DNA of 64,000 nt, taken from SXOA01 sp051004015 (GTDB lineage Bacteria > Planctomycetota > Planctomycetia > Pirellulales > Pirellulaceae). The number at the start of each line of letters is the position of its first letter. Positions within the stretch are counted from its first letter, which is position 1. Location: contig JBPCKT010000047.1 in the NCBI GenBank assembly GCA_051004015.1, positions 62,001-126,000 on the forward strand. The letters are read 5' to 3'. The position numbers were made by a program, and so were the translations under genes. The notes under the pieces are model-generated. The model saw nothing but the letters and a program-made list of their open reading frames with translations. It was not told the DNA's origin and did not search any database. Below, piece after piece: positions 8,140 through 17,518 of the stretch.

Positions 8140-9269
8140 TTGACCGCATCCTCGACAAAGCTGTCGCCGGCGAGCGCCTCTCCCCGGACGAGGGCCTCGC
8201 CCTCATTCAGTCGCACGATCTGGCCGCCATCGGACGGGCAGCGGACGCGGTGACGCGCCGCCTGCATCCCGAGCCGATTCGTACCTACAACATCGACCGG
8301 AACATCAATTACACCAACGTCTGCACGGCAGTCTGCGACTTCTGCGCCTTCTATCGCAAGCCGAAAAGCGACGAAGGGTATGTGCTGCCGCGAGACGTGC
8401 TGCTGAAGAAAGTCGAGGAGACGGTTGCCCTCGGCGGCGATCAAATCCTGATGCAGGGGGGACTGCACCCAGACTTCAAGTTGGAGTGGTACGAGGAGCT
8501 GCTGCACGACATCAAGTCGCACTTTCCCCAAGTCAATATTCATGGCTTCAGCCCGCCGGAATTGCACGCCTTCACCAAGGTCAACAAGCTGGATATCCGC
8601 ACGGTCCTCGAGCGGCTGAAAGCGGCAGGGCTGGGGAGCATTCCCGGCGGCGGTGCGGAAATCCTGGTGGACCGGGTCCGCAAAGAAATCACTCGCGGCA
8701 AGGTGCTGACCGACGACTGGCTGAATGTCATGCGGGTTTGGCACGAGCTGGGAGGCGTTTCCAGCGTGACCATGATGTTTGGCCATGTCGAGACGCTGGC
8801 CGAACGGATCGAGCACCTGGAGCGGGTGCGCCAATTGCAGGACGAAACCGGCGGCTTCACGGCGTTCATCTGCTGGACCTTCCAGCCCGAGCACACCGAC
8901 ATGGCCCACATCCCGCCGGCCGGCTCGTTCGACTACCTCAAGACCCAAGCCGTCAGCCGGTTGTACCTCGACAACATCCCCAACATCCAGTCGAGCTGGG
9001 TCACGCAAGGGCTGAAGATGGGCCAGCTCGCCCTGCTCTTCGGGGCCAACGACATGGGGAGCCTGATGATTGAAGAGAACGTCGTCGCCGAGGCGGGGAC
9101 CGTTCACTTCCTCACGCTACAGCAAATCCGCGACTCGATTAGCGAGCTCGGCTTCACTCCGCGCCAGCGGAACGTGCGTTACGACTTTGTGTCGCTCGAC
9201 CAGGAGCGTTTTGCCACCGAGGCCAACGGCAAGCCAAAGCCCGTGGAACTGGTGCAACTGGCGAGCTAG
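8136..9269 (+). CDS. mqnC: Radical SAM cyclic dehypoxanthinyl futalosine synthase MqnC
   Basis: The product has 377 residues. The radical SAM cluster motif CxxxCxxC is at Cys63, Cys67 and Cys70 within NINYTNVCTAVCDFCAFYR. The blocks MQGGLHPDFKLEWYEELL and GSIPGGGAEILVDRVR favour MqnC over the aminofutalosine synthase MqnE. MqnC closes the ring of dehypoxanthinyl futalosine in menaquinone synthesis. It is translationally coupled to mqnA upstream. mqnB, mqnD and mqnE are not in this window. Its stop overlaps by 4 bp the stop of the convergent GlcE-like gene, forming a CTAG. The main alternative assignment is MqnE. Confidence 0.9.
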   Translation: MIDRILDKAVAGERLSPDEGLALIQSHDLAAIGRAADAVTRRLHPEPIRTYNIDRNINYTNVCTAVCDFCAFYRKPKSDEGYVLPRDVLLKKVEETVALGGDQILMQGGLHPDFKLEWYEELLHDIKSHFPQVNIHGFSPPELHAFTKVNKLDIRTVLERLKAAGLGSIPGGGAEILVDRVRKEITRGKVLTDDWLNVMRVWHELGGVSSVTMMFGHVETLAERIEHLERVRQLQDETGGFTAFICWTFQPEHTDMAHIPPAGSFDYLKTQAVSRLYLDNIPNIQSSWVTQGLKMGQLALLFGANDMGSLMIEENVVAEAGTVHFLTLQQIRDSISELGFTPRQRNVRYDFVSLDQERFATEANGKPKPVELVQLAS

Positions 9270-10540
9270 ACGTACACAAACCTTCCTGGATTCAGGATGT
9301 TCTTCGGGTCGAACTTCTGTTTTACCTCGGACATCAAGGTGAACGGCACATCCAGACCGCCCCAGACGCTTTGGTGCGTCATCTCGCTGCCGGAGGGATT
9401 GGAGAGGACTAGCAGGCTGCCGCGATGAGCGGCAGCGGCGGGTTGCAGGTTTCCAACGATGGCCCGCGAGAGACCGTCCTTGGGAAATGCCGAGAGCCGG
9501 GCGATGACGATGCCGTTTCCGGCGTGGGACTGAATGGATGCTTGCGGGTCGAGGGCGCGGAGGGCGTCGATGAAGGATGTCACGCCGCTAGGAACAAGGC
9601 TGGCTTTGAGCACGAGCGGCGAGTTCCCCACCGCCGGAAAATCCACGAGCTTTTTCCAAAAGTCAGTGGCGTCGCCAATAGTGATGGGAGCTTCGATTCC
9701 CTGCTCGCACCACTCGTCATGGAGGCGCCGGGTCATCCATTCCACTTCGACAGCGGAGCCTTCGAAGCCAACGACCAGATAGAGTTTTTCCGGCCCACTG
9801 GCGCCGGCCAGGGTCTTGAGGGCCGGCTCGGAATCCCAGACCGGGCCGGCGAGCAGTTCGATGGCGGCGGGAGTGGTCGCGGAAGTGACTAGCGCGGCGA
9901 GGAGTTTTTCGGCCTGGCGGGTGGTCTGCACGGCGCAGGCCATCAGCGTGAACTGCTCCGTCAGCGGCCGGACCTTGAACGTGACCTGCGTGATGACGCC
10001 GAGCGTACCCAGCGAGCCCGTCAGCAGCTTGCAAAAGTCATAGCCGGCCACATTTTTGACGACGCGGCCGCCGCCTTTGAAGCTCATGCCGCGGCCGTCC
10101 ACGGCGGAGATGCCGATGACGTAGTCACGCACCGTTCCGCAGCCGTACCGCCGCGGGCCGTTCCAGTTGGTGGCCACAACGCCGCCGACCGTGGCTTTGT
10201 CGGCGAGTGGCACTCCCAATGGCAGACGTTGCCCTTCCGTGGCGAGCAGGTCCAACAGCGTCTGCATCGTCACGCCGGCTTCCACCGTGACGGTCATGTC
10301 GCGGGCCGGATAATCCACGATGCGCCTCAGGCCCGCCAGTGACAATCCGCTGCCGGGGTTCTTTGCCGGCAGGCCGAAATCGAGGCTGGTGCCGCCGCCA
10401 ATGGGATAAATCGCCGAGCCGCCTGCGTACGCTTCCGCCACGGCAGCTGCCAGCTCGGCCTGATTGGCGGGAGTGAGCGTTGTTTTGATGGGTAGGTCGG
10501 CCACAGGACACATCTTTGAAGGAGACGCCCGCATTTGCAA
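9266..10540 (-). CDS. FAD-binding oxidase, GlcE-like (glycolate oxidase subunit family)
   Basis: The product has 424 residues. An FAD-binding PCMH domain spans roughly residues 20-205, with the typical IGGGTSLDFG, LADKATVGGVVATN and GGGRVVKNVAGYDFCKLLTGS motifs. The last closely matches GlcE, the FAD-binding subunit of the glycolate oxidase complex. The C-terminus ends in VKQKFDPKNILNPGRF, the standard FAD-oxidase C-terminal signature. GlcD and GlcF partners are not adjacent, so the complex, if any, is encoded elsewhere. The gene is convergent with mqnC and divergent from the flippase. The start could also be the internal ATG of MCPVADLP. Confidence 0.88.
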   Translation of the reverse strand: MQMRASPSKMCPVADLPIKTTLTPANQAELAAAVAEAYAGGSAIYPIGGGTSLDFGLPAKNPGSGLSLAGLRRIVDYPARDMTVTVEAGVTMQTLLDLLATEGQRLPLGVPLADKATVGGVVATNWNGPRRYGCGTVRDYVIGISAVDGRGMSFKGGGRVVKNVAGYDFCKLLTGSLGTLGVITQVTFKVRPLTEQFTLMACAVQTTRQAEKLLAALVTSATTPAAIELLAGPVWDSEPALKTLAGASGPEKLYLVVGFEGSAVEVEWMTRRLHDEWCEQGIEAPITIGDATDFWKKLVDFPAVGNSPLVLKASLVPSGVTSFIDALRALDPQASIQSHAGNGIVIARLSAFPKDGLSRAIVGNLQPAAAAHRGSLLVLSNPSGSEMTHQSVWGGLDVPFTLMSEVKQKFDPKNILNPGRFVYV

Positions 10541-10672
10541 GGTGCCCGTCTAACGTGAGGAGTCCGATTTTACGGGATGTGCGGAGAATTCCGCTATTTG
10601 GAAACAACGGCCGCGGAATGTCAGCAGCGTGGCGATGCCCGTTGGCCAAGGCCGGCGCGGACTCGAACTAGA

Positions 10673-12223
10673 ATGAAGGTTCAGGGGTTCTCCCGCACTC
10701 TGATTCACCGCCGCATGTCTCTCTCGACCCCGGATTCGCCGCAGGAAGCATTGGACGAAGCAGCGGTGCGCGCCGCACCTGCCTCGCGAGCGGAGGCATC
10801 CGGCCGATTGGAGCGCCTGCCGCGGGCGGCCCTGTGGGTGATGCTGGGCCGCGGCTTGGGAATTGGCAGCACGCTGCTGGCGACTATTATTGTGCCGCGG
10901 CTCGTTGCGCCGCGAGAGTTCGGCGAGCTCACCAGCCTGCTGAGCGTCGTCACTTTCGCGGCCATCATGGCCCAACTCGGCTTGGGTCACACTTGCCTCC
11001 GGTTCCTGTCGGAAAGTCTCGCCCGGCATGACCACGGCCGCATCGGGCGGACGCTCCGCCTGGCTACCGTCGTGCTTGCCGCGGCTTCGCTCGCAACTTG
11101 CGGTATCACGGCTCTATGTCTGTGGCTCTACGGCGAGTCCCTCTTTCAGCTTGAGCACATTGCTTGGCTCAACCCGCTCGCGTCAGTGCTCATCTTGCTC
11201 ATGGCGTGGCAGCAGTTTTCGGCGGAGTCCCTTCGCGGCCTGCATGAGCTGCGATGGGCCAGTCTTCTGAGCGGCGGAACCTTCGGCGGCCCGCTGCCGG
11301 TGCTCTTGTCCTTGGGACTCTTGGCATGCGTCGCCCTGCGGTTCCAACCGACCATAACGGTCACTCTCGTTTGTCAAATTGCCGGGAGCGGAGTCTCACT
11401 GCTGGTCAGCGTCCACTGTTTGCGGGCCACGCTGCACTCCGTTTACCGGAACAACGTGCTCGCGTCCGCCGCAACTCCTTGTCCGCCGCCGCTCACGCTG
11501 GAGAGCATGCTCCGCGTCTCCCTGCCGATGGCCGTGTTCCACTTCTTCATCATGCTGATGCAGACAGCGGACATCTGGATTGCGGCCGGCTATGTTTCGC
11601 TCGGTTACATTTCGCTGGAGGAGGTCGCGGTCTATGGCGTGGCCCGCCGCTACGTGGTGCTGCTCAACGTCCCCACGCAGCTCGCAGTCAACACAGTCAT
11701 TTCTTCCATTCCGGACCTCTACACCCGCGGCCAGTTGGACGAGCTGCAAACTCTGTTACGCCGCTCGGCCACGCTCACGGCCATCGCCACGATTGCGGCC
11801 AGCCTGCTCTGCATGCTGGCCGGCGGGTGGCTGATGGGAGTGCTCAGCGGAGTGTTCTATCAAAGAGCGGCAACAGCGCTCGCGATTCTGAGCCTGGGCC
11901 AGATTGCGGTTTCACTGCTCGGCTCCGGGGGGATGACGCTGGCCATGACGGGGCGGCAGACGGCGGCGATGTGGATTTGCTGCGGATCGGCATTGTTCCT
12001 CTGCATCCTCGGGCCGCTGGCGGCAAGCCGCTGGGGCATAGAAGGCATCGCCGCTTCCGCTGCTGGCGCGCTGGCCCTGCAAGCCGGCGCGGAATGGCTG
12101 GTCTGCCGCCAGATGACGGGAATCTGGACACACGCGGACTTTCGTCCCGCGGCTCTCCAGTCCTTGGGGGGGGGATTGGTATCGTGGCGAAGGTTCGCCG
12201 GCAACTCCCAGGATGCTCCTTAG
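10673..12223 (+). CDS. Polysaccharide/lipid-linked oligosaccharide flippase family membrane protein (MATE/MVF superfamily)
   Basis: The product has 516 residues from the ATG at 10673. The ATG at 10715 (MSLSTPDSP) is an equally plausible start, and neither has a strong ribosome site. After a hydrophilic N-terminus there are about 12-14 hydrophobic segments. They begin with ALWVMLGRGLGIGSTLLATIIVPRLVAPREFGELT, typical of Wzx/RfbX-like exporters. Such proteins move undecaprenyl-linked sugars across the inner membrane during exopolysaccharide or O-antigen synthesis. The FkbM-type methyltransferase gene starts 8 bp after its stop, which supports a role in glycan assembly. The substrate is unknown. 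Confidence 0.85.
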   Translation: MKVQGFSRTLIHRRMSLSTPDSPQEALDEAAVRAAPASRAEASGRLERLPRAALWVMLGRGLGIGSTLLATIIVPRLVAPREFGELTSLLSVVTFAAIMAQLGLGHTCLRFLSESLARHDHGRIGRTLRLATVVLAAASLATCGITALCLWLYGESLFQLEHIAWLNPLASVLILLMAWQQFSAESLRGLHELRWASLLSGGTFGGPLPVLLSLGLLACVALRFQPTITVTLVCQIAGSGVSLLVSVHCLRATLHSVYRNNVLASAATPCPPPLTLESMLRVSLPMAVFHFFIMLMQTADIWIAAGYVSLGYISLEEVAVYGVARRYVVLLNVPTQLAVNTVISSIPDLYTRGQLDELQTLLRRSATLTAIATIAASLLCMLAGGWLMGVLSGVFYQRAATALAILSLGQIAVSLLGSGGMTLAMTGRQTAAMWICCGSALFLCILGPLAASRWGIEGIAASAAGALALQAGAEWLVCRQMTGIWTHADFRPAALQSLGGGLVSWRRFAGNSQDAP

Positions 12224-12231
12224 TTACTGAC

Positions 12232-13185
12232 ATGCTTATGCGTTCGCTATCCGCGCTCGGAAAATCCTTCATCGCCGGCTCCTTCCGCGCGCTCCCTTTA
12301 CGCAGTGGCACGTTTGCCCGCCGCTGGCTGGCCTGGGAATTTCTCCGCGGCGACGCCGAAACCATCACCTTTCAGCGGGACGGCTTTACCTGGTCGGTCT
12401 TCACGCACGATATCGTCGGCCGCTCGCTCTATATCCGTGGCGACTTCGAGCTTGAGCCCCTTCAGCCGCTTCTGGCATGGCTGAAGACCAATCGTCCGGG
12501 GTTCAACGAACAAACGACCATCGTCAACATCGGGGCAAACATTGGTGATACGGCCCTCCCGCTTGCCAAGTCCAGTGGAAAGAGGGTCATCGCCTGCGAG
12601 CCAGTGCCACGAACCTTCGAGCTGCTCCTCAGGAACGTCGACCTCAATCAGATGAGCGCCAACATCGACTGCCGGCAGGTCGCCATCGCGACGAAGGCCG
12701 GGACGATTGATATGCTGTGCCCACGGGACAGCGGGCACAGCGAAGTCAAGAGTTCCAACGGCAAGCAAGGATTTAACGGGCTGTATTTCCAGGAGCAATG
12801 CCAAGTAGCGCAAGTTCCTTCGCTGCCGCTTGACCAACTGATGGAAAGTTGCAGACTGAGGCCGGAGGAGGTCGCAATTGTCTGGAGCGACACGCAAGGC
12901 TTCGAAAGCGAAGTCATCGCCTCCGGCGCATCTCTCTGGAAAGCCGGCGTGCCGCTGTGGGTGGAAGTCGCCCCCCAGGCCCTGGAAATCCATGGCGGCC
13001 TTTCCCGCTTCGAGTCGCTCTGCCGGCAGCACTTCCGCCAGCTCATCCTGGACGAGCAGTTTCTGGAAGCTGGCCGCGACCAGGCGCCTCACCCCATCGA
13101 CCGCATCACCGAAGTACTTCGTAAGCTCCAGCAAGGCAAGGACCGCCGCGGGCGAGACGAGCAAGACGTGCTACTGATTCCGTAG
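12232..13185 (+). CDS. FkbM family SAM-dependent methyltransferase
   Basis: The product has 317 residues. The SAM-binding region is TTIVNIGANIGDTALPLAKS (about 97-116), followed by VIACEPVPRTFELLLRNVDLN, which fits the FkbM domain (motif I plus the EP/EPN acidic loop). The motif IVWSDTQGFESEVIASG matches the FkbM 'kiDvQGfE' block. These enzymes O-methylate sugars or polyketide-like substrates; the flippase immediately upstream points to glycan modification. The ATG at 12232 is chosen as the first after the flippase stop; ATG 12238 is an alternative. The first 90 residues contain a basic region of unknown role. Confidence 0.85.
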   Translation: MLMRSLSALGKSFIAGSFRALPLRSGTFARRWLAWEFLRGDAETITFQRDGFTWSVFTHDIVGRSLYIRGDFELEPLQPLLAWLKTNRPGFNEQTTIVNIGANIGDTALPLAKSSGKRVIACEPVPRTFELLLRNVDLNQMSANIDCRQVAIATKAGTIDMLCPRDSGHSEVKSSNGKQGFNGLYFQEQCQVAQVPSLPLDQLMESCRLRPEEVAIVWSDTQGFESEVIASGASLWKAGVPLWVEVAPQALEIHGGLSRFESLCRQHFRQLILDEQFLEAGRDQAPHPIDRITEVLRKLQQGKDRRGRDEQDVLLIP

Positions 13186-13206
13186 AGACCCGCAAAGCGA
13201 TGACAC

Positions 13207-14739
13207 TTATGCCCCGAGCGTGGCCGCTTCCATGATCTTGTGCTCAGTCGCTTCGCTGCGCGGAAAGCAGGCGGTCATGCGGCCTTCGCTGAGGACGAGG
13301 ATGCGGTCGCTGACGGTGAGCAGCTCGGGGAGCTCGCTCGAAGTGAGAATGACTCCCAGGCCGCTGCGGCAGAGCTCGTCGATCAGGCGGTAGAGCTCGG
13401 CTTTCGCGCCGACGTCAACGCCGCGAGTGGGGTCGTCGAGAAGCAAGACCTTGGGCTTGGTCAGCAGCCAGCGGCCGATGATGCACTTCTGCTGATTGCC
13501 GCCAGAGAGGCTGGTAATCGCGGCGCTCAAGCCCTGCGTCTTCACCGCCAGCTTCTGGGAAATGTCACCGGCCAGTTGCCATTCGCGCAAGCGGTTGATA
13601 ATGCCGGCTGCACCCGTTTCTTTCAGCGTGCAAATCGAAATGTTCTCCCCCACGTTCATGGCGGCGAAGATTCCCAGCCGCTTGCGGTCCTCGGTGACGA
13701 GGGCGATGCCCGCCGCACAGGCCTCTTGCGGATGGCGGAAGGCAACCTGCTTGCCGGCGAGCTCAATCATCCCGGTAGGAACTTCTTCCGAAGCCCCGAA
13801 CAGCGATTCCAGCAGCTCGGTGCGGCCCGCCCCCATCAGCCCCGCGATGCCGAGCACTTCCCCGGCCCGCAGTTCCAGGCTGATGTTCCTCAGCCGATAG
13901 CCGCGAGCATGGCCGGGCCAGGGAAGCGACAGATCCTTCACGCGGAGCAGCACCTCCCCCGGCTGACGCTGGCCGCCGAAGTGGACAGATTCGATCTCGC
14001 GGCCGACCATCAGGTGGGTGACTTCCCGCGGGCTGGTTTCTTCGCGGGACATGGTCTTGACCAGGCGGCCGTCGCGGAGCACGGTAATGCGATCGGAAAG
14101 ATGAAACACCTCGTCCATTTTGTGCGAGATGTAAAGGATGGTCACTCCCCGCTTGCGGAGCCGCTCGATGACGCGGTACAGGCGGCTGACCTCAGATTCC
14201 GTGAGGGCACTCGTCGGCTCATCCATGATCAGGATGTCGCTTTGCAGCGAGAGGGCCTTGGCGATCTCGATAAGCTGCTGGTCGCCGACGCGGAGGCTGC
14301 CGGCGGCCACGCGGGGGTCAATCTCGCATTCCAGCTCGTGCAGCAGATGTCCCGCAGCCTCTTCCATCACCCGGTCATCCCGCAGGCCGAAATAGCCGCG
14401 GATTTCCCGCCCCAGGAAGATATTCGCCGCCGCCGAGAGCTGCTCCACCAGGTTCAGCTCCTGATGGATGATGCTGATGCCGGCCGCCTCGGCATCGCGC
14501 GTGCCGGCAAAACGGACCGGCTTGCCGGCCAGCAGCAACTCTCCTTCAAAATCGGGAATCACGCCGCTGAGGATTTTCATCAGCGTGCTCTTGCCCGCCC
14601 CATTTTCGCCGCAGATGCTATGCAGCTCTCCGGGGAGAACGTCGAGTGTGACATCCTCCAATGCGACGACGCCGGGAAAGCGCTTGCTGACCGCGCGGAT
14701 GGCAATGATTGGCTGTGGTAGTTCCTTGGGCTGAGACAT
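13207..14739 (-). CDS. Sugar ABC transporter ATP-binding protein (RbsA/MglA/XylG family)
   Basis: The product has 510 residues, the size of a tandem two-ATPase RbsA-type protein. The first domain has Walker A CGENGAGKSTLMK near residue 40, a degenerate signature (LRVGDQQLIEIAKAL) and Walker B DILIMDEPTS. The second has ITSLSGGNQQKCIIGRWL and LLLDDPTRGVDVGAK. The protein powers import of a monosaccharide or similar polyol with the permease and binding protein encoded just upstream on the same strand. Order and spacing (12 bp from the permease stop) indicate one operon. The actual sugar cannot be read from the sequence. Confidence 0.94.
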   Translation of the reverse strand: MSQPKELPQPIIAIRAVSKRFPGVVALEDVTLDVLPGELHSICGENGAGKSTLMKILSGVIPDFEGELLLAGKPVRFAGTRDAEAAGISIIHQELNLVEQLSAAANIFLGREIRGYFGLRDDRVMEEAAGHLLHELECEIDPRVAAGSLRVGDQQLIEIAKALSLQSDILIMDEPTSALTESEVSRLYRVIERLRKRGVTILYISHKMDEVFHLSDRITVLRDGRLVKTMSREETSPREVTHLMVGREIESVHFGGQRQPGEVLLRVKDLSLPWPGHARGYRLRNISLELRAGEVLGIAGLMGAGRTELLESLFGASEEVPTGMIELAGKQVAFRHPQEACAAGIALVTEDRKRLGIFAAMNVGENISICTLKETGAAGIINRLREWQLAGDISQKLAVKTQGLSAAITSLSGGNQQKCIIGRWLLTKPKVLLLDDPTRGVDVGAKAELYRLIDELCRSGLGVILTSSELPELLTVSDRILVLSEGRMTACFPRSEATEHKIMEAATLGA

Positions 14740-14751
14740 CGAAGTTTGCTC

Positions 14752-15999
14752 CTAAGCCATCCGCGAATGGCTCTTGCGAAGCTCGACGACCTTCCAAGCG
14801 ACGAGAATCACCAGGGCAGTGAATCCCGTCGCAGCTCCCACGGCAACCCCGAGCGTAATCATGGCCACCAGAGCGCACGCACCCGCCAGGCAAGGAATCG
14901 TGAACATGCCCATCACGCCCGGAAACAATTGGCGGCCGGACTGGCGGATTTGCCGGAGCTGGCTGAACGTCACTGCGGCAACGACGACCATACCGACAAT
15001 CATGCCTTCATAGATGTCCGACTGCGATTTGATAATCCGGGCCACGGCATCCACCACAGCCCGCAGAAACACAGCGCCGAGCAAGGTTCCGATGACCGTA
15101 CCGACGCCACCCTGCAAGCTGCAGCCGCCAACGACTGCGGCGGCAATGGCATTGAGCTCGTAGCCGCTGGCCAGCGTCGAAGGCTTCGCGCCGGACTCGG
15201 CAATGTAGAACACTCCCGCCAGGCTGGCGCAAACGGCGCTGAAGCAATAGGCGAACCACTTGACGTTCTCGGTGCGAATCCCGCTCAAACGGGCGGCCTG
15301 CTCGTTTCCACCGAGGGCATAGACATGCCGGCCGAGAATCGTCGAGTTGAGCACGACCCAGGTAAACGCGGCCAGGAGCAGCATTAAGACCATCGAAATC
15401 CAGACTTCGTCCTTGAGCAAATCCAAGAACGGATCACTGAAGGGCAGCTCTTCCGAAGCGGTTCCCTTGAACTTGCCTGTCATGTAGAGGCAGAGGGCGC
15501 GAGATAGACTGCGCAACCCAACCAGCGAGCCCAGCGTGACGATGAACGGTGGCAAGCGCAATGACGTGATCATCCAGGTATGCATTGTCCCCACGATGAG
15601 CCCAGTTATCACCGCCGCTCCGATGGCTTCGAAGAGAATCAACCCCCCCACGCCGCCGTCGGTATCAAACTTGTCCTTACCCAACGCGAGCATCAGCGTG
15701 GCGGCAATCGTGCCGCTGAAAGCTGCCATGGAACCGACGGAGAGGTCGATGCCACCCGAGATGATGACCACGGTTGCCCCGAGTGCCAACATCCCCAGCG
15801 GAGCCAGCCGGCGACAATTGTCTTTCAGAACGCGGCCGGGCACCCTGACATAAGCGTGGCTCTTGTCGAGGGCCGCGGTTCCCCCCAGCACGACCAGAAT
15901 GGAAAGGACCAGCGCCAGCTCATTGGGGCGCACGTAATGCAGCACCCAGGCCAGCGGCGACGTTCCCGGCAATTTTGGCGAAGAAGGCTGGTCGCTCAT
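14752..15999 (-). CDS. Sugar ABC transporter permease (RbsC family)
   Basis: The product has 415 residues, longer than the usual 310-330 of RbsC proteins. The family block LGATVVIISGGIDLSVGSMAAF is present, along with eight to ten hydrophobic segments. The extra length is partly an enlarged loop around residues 60-200 and a C-terminal pair of hydrophobic segments (IPCLAGACALVAMITLGVA and TGFTALVILVAWKVV). The start ATG overlaps the stop of the binding-protein gene (ATGA, 15996-15999), so translation is coupled. It forms the inner-membrane channel for the substrate delivered by the adjacent lipoprotein. Confidence 0.92.
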   Translation of the reverse strand: MSDQPSSPKLPGTSPLAWVLHYVRPNELALVLSILVVLGGTAALDKSHAYVRVPGRVLKDNCRRLAPLGMLALGATVVIISGGIDLSVGSMAAFSGTIAATLMLALGKDKFDTDGGVGGLILFEAIGAAVITGLIVGTMHTWMITSLRLPPFIVTLGSLVGLRSLSRALCLYMTGKFKGTASEELPFSDPFLDLLKDEVWISMVLMLLLAAFTWVVLNSTILGRHVYALGGNEQAARLSGIRTENVKWFAYCFSAVCASLAGVFYIAESGAKPSTLASGYELNAIAAAVVGGCSLQGGVGTVIGTLLGAVFLRAVVDAVARIIKSQSDIYEGMIVGMVVVAAVTFSQLRQIRQSGRQLFPGVMGMFTIPCLAGACALVAMITLGVAVGAATGFTALVILVAWKVVELRKSHSRMA

Positions 16000-17150
16000 G
16001 AGCTGACGAGTTTGTACTTAGCCAGCCACTGCTTGAACTGCTCCAGCGTCATGAACTCGACCACCTTGGGGTCAAAGTCCGTGGCCTTCACCGGCGACTT
16101 TTCATCGGCAACCACCACCCGCAGACCGGTGGTGTAAACGTCGCCGTCCACTTTTCCGTCGTTCGGGAACATCTCCTTGACCGTTTTCGTGTCGTTCTCG
16201 CACATCGCCTTGAGCAAACGCACCGATTGAACACCCATGTCGAACGGATTCTGCACGACCATGACATCGATGTTTCCGGCGCTCATGGCGGTGATCGCAT
16301 CCTTGGCGGCATCAAACGTCGCCACGGACACCTTGGAGCGAACCTTACGCTCCTCCACAACGTCCGCGATGGCTGGGGCATTGTAGGCCCAAATCCCCAC
16401 CAGGGCCGTGATCTTGTCTTCATCGTTGTCCAGGGCGGTCCGCACATTGTCAGCCGCTTTGTTGCGGTCTCCCTGGTCGGGCTTGCGGCCGAGCTCTTCG
16501 TAATCCTTGCCTATACCCTCCTGCACGCCATTCATGCGGCTGCGGGCGTTATCGTTGTCGGTGAAGCCGGCGAACTGGTAGTAGCCACCCTCGATGACTT
16601 TGCGGCCGGCGAGAACTTTGTTGAGGGCGATTCCCAGCGTCTTGCCCCCGACGAAGTTGTCGGTGCCGATATAATACGTGCGGGAATCGCGGAACCGCAT
16701 CCGGTTCAAGTCGCCATCGACGGTAATGATCTTCTTTCCCTGAGCTTGCAGATTCTTCAGCTCATCGGCGATCGTCTTGTTGTCGGCTTGCACGACGGAG
16801 ATGGCAATGCCCACGATGTCAGGCTCGGTGGCGTACTGGCGGAGCTTGTCGATCTGGCCGTCAATCTTGAAATTCCCTTTGTCCATCACGATGGAGTAGC
16901 CGGCCGCCTCCAGCTCCATTTGTTTGGCTCCGTCTTGCAGGCCGGCGTTGCAAGTGTCCCAAAACGGGTCATCGCCGTTGGTGAGAAAAATCAGCCGCTT
17001 CTTTCCGGCCGCGCCCTTCTGGTTTTCGGCGGTCGATGAAGCGGTCCCCGTGCCTTCCTTCTTGCCGCCATTTCCACTGTCGCCTCCACCGCAACCGACG
17101 AGCAGGAGCGGTAGAACCAATAGTCCGGCCAAGGTGATGGTTCGCAGCAT
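15996..17150 (-). CDS. Sugar ABC transporter substrate-binding lipoprotein (RbsB-like)
   Basis: The product has 384 residues from the ATG at 17150. The N-terminus MLRTITLAGLLVLPLLLVGC is a lipoprotein signal peptide with lipobox LLVGC, and a Gly/Ser-rich tether follows. The longer open frame up to 17423 is rejected because it would bury this signal. The body is a type I periplasmic-binding-protein fold (RLIFLTNGDDPFWDTCNAG, IVGIAISVVQADNK, YYIGTDNFVGGKTLG, ALVGIWAYNAPAIADVV), typical for ribose- or xylose-type binding proteins. It is the first gene of the ABC operon and captures the ligand outside the inner membrane. Confidence 0.92.
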   Translation of the reverse strand: MLRTITLAGLLVLPLLLVGCGGGDSGNGGKKEGTGTASSTAENQKGAAGKKRLIFLTNGDDPFWDTCNAGLQDGAKQMELEAAGYSIVMDKGNFKIDGQIDKLRQYATEPDIVGIAISVVQADNKTIADELKNLQAQGKKIITVDGDLNRMRFRDSRTYYIGTDNFVGGKTLGIALNKVLAGRKVIEGGYYQFAGFTDNDNARSRMNGVQEGIGKDYEELGRKPDQGDRNKAADNVRTALDNDEDKITALVGIWAYNAPAIADVVEERKVRSKVSVATFDAAKDAITAMSAGNIDVMVVQNPFDMGVQSVRLLKAMCENDTKTVKEMFPNDGKVDGDVYTTGLRVVVADEKSPVKATDFDPKVVEFMTLEQFKQWLAKYKLVSS

Positions 17151-17214
17151 GAGAGAACTCCGGAGAGAGTAGCGGCGATGAGCCGTGGAGCAATTGAATT
17201 TGGCGAGCGATGGA

Positions 17215-17358
17215 TTAAGGAGCAGCGGTAGTGAGCGACTTGCCGGAGTTGCCGCTCCCCTTTTTGACAGGCGCATCCGGCCCGCTGCAACCCGCGGAGA
17301 AGAGGACTGCGGCAGCAGCGATGGACAGGACACAGAGTGCGAGCGACCGGCGGAGCAT
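17215..17358 (-). CDS. Tiny lipoprotein (47 residues)
   Basis: A short frame encodes MLRRSLALCVLSIAAAAVLF followed by SAGCSGPDAPVKKGSGNS and a short tail. A basic start, a hydrophobic core and the lipobox FSAGC followed by a Gly/Ser/Lys-rich tail are what a small lipoprotein should look like. It lies 64 bp upstream of the sugar-binding lipoprotein gene on the same strand and could be the first gene of that operon. It is too short for confident prediction by coding statistics. Function is unknown. Confidence 0.6.
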   Translation of the reverse strand: MLRRSLALCVLSIAAAAVLFSAGCSGPDAPVKKGSGNSGKSLTTAAP

Positions 17359-17518
17359 AAAGGCATTCCCCTGAATTGGTTGCGACGGCAAAGCACGAAT
17401 TTTAGTTGTCGCCGGTGCAGCACGCAAGCAGCGGGTAATCGCCACGAAACGGCATCCTTGACCCCGCGGGAAGTCGTTCTTAGGATGCAACTGCACCTTC
17501 ACCTCGACCGCTTCCGTT

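Noticed and set aside
11254..12231. Upstream extension of the FkbM gene frame
   Set aside because: It overlaps the flippase gene in another frame; real similarity starts only at the ATG at 12232.
13240..14721. Plus-strand frame of 493 codons opposite the ABC ATPase
   Set aside because: The minus strand encodes an unmistakable two-domain ABC ATPase; the antisense frame has no ribosome site or domain.
17151..17423. N-terminal extension of the sugar-binding lipoprotein
   Set aside because: It would hide the lipoprotein signal and overlaps the small lipoprotein gene in another frame.
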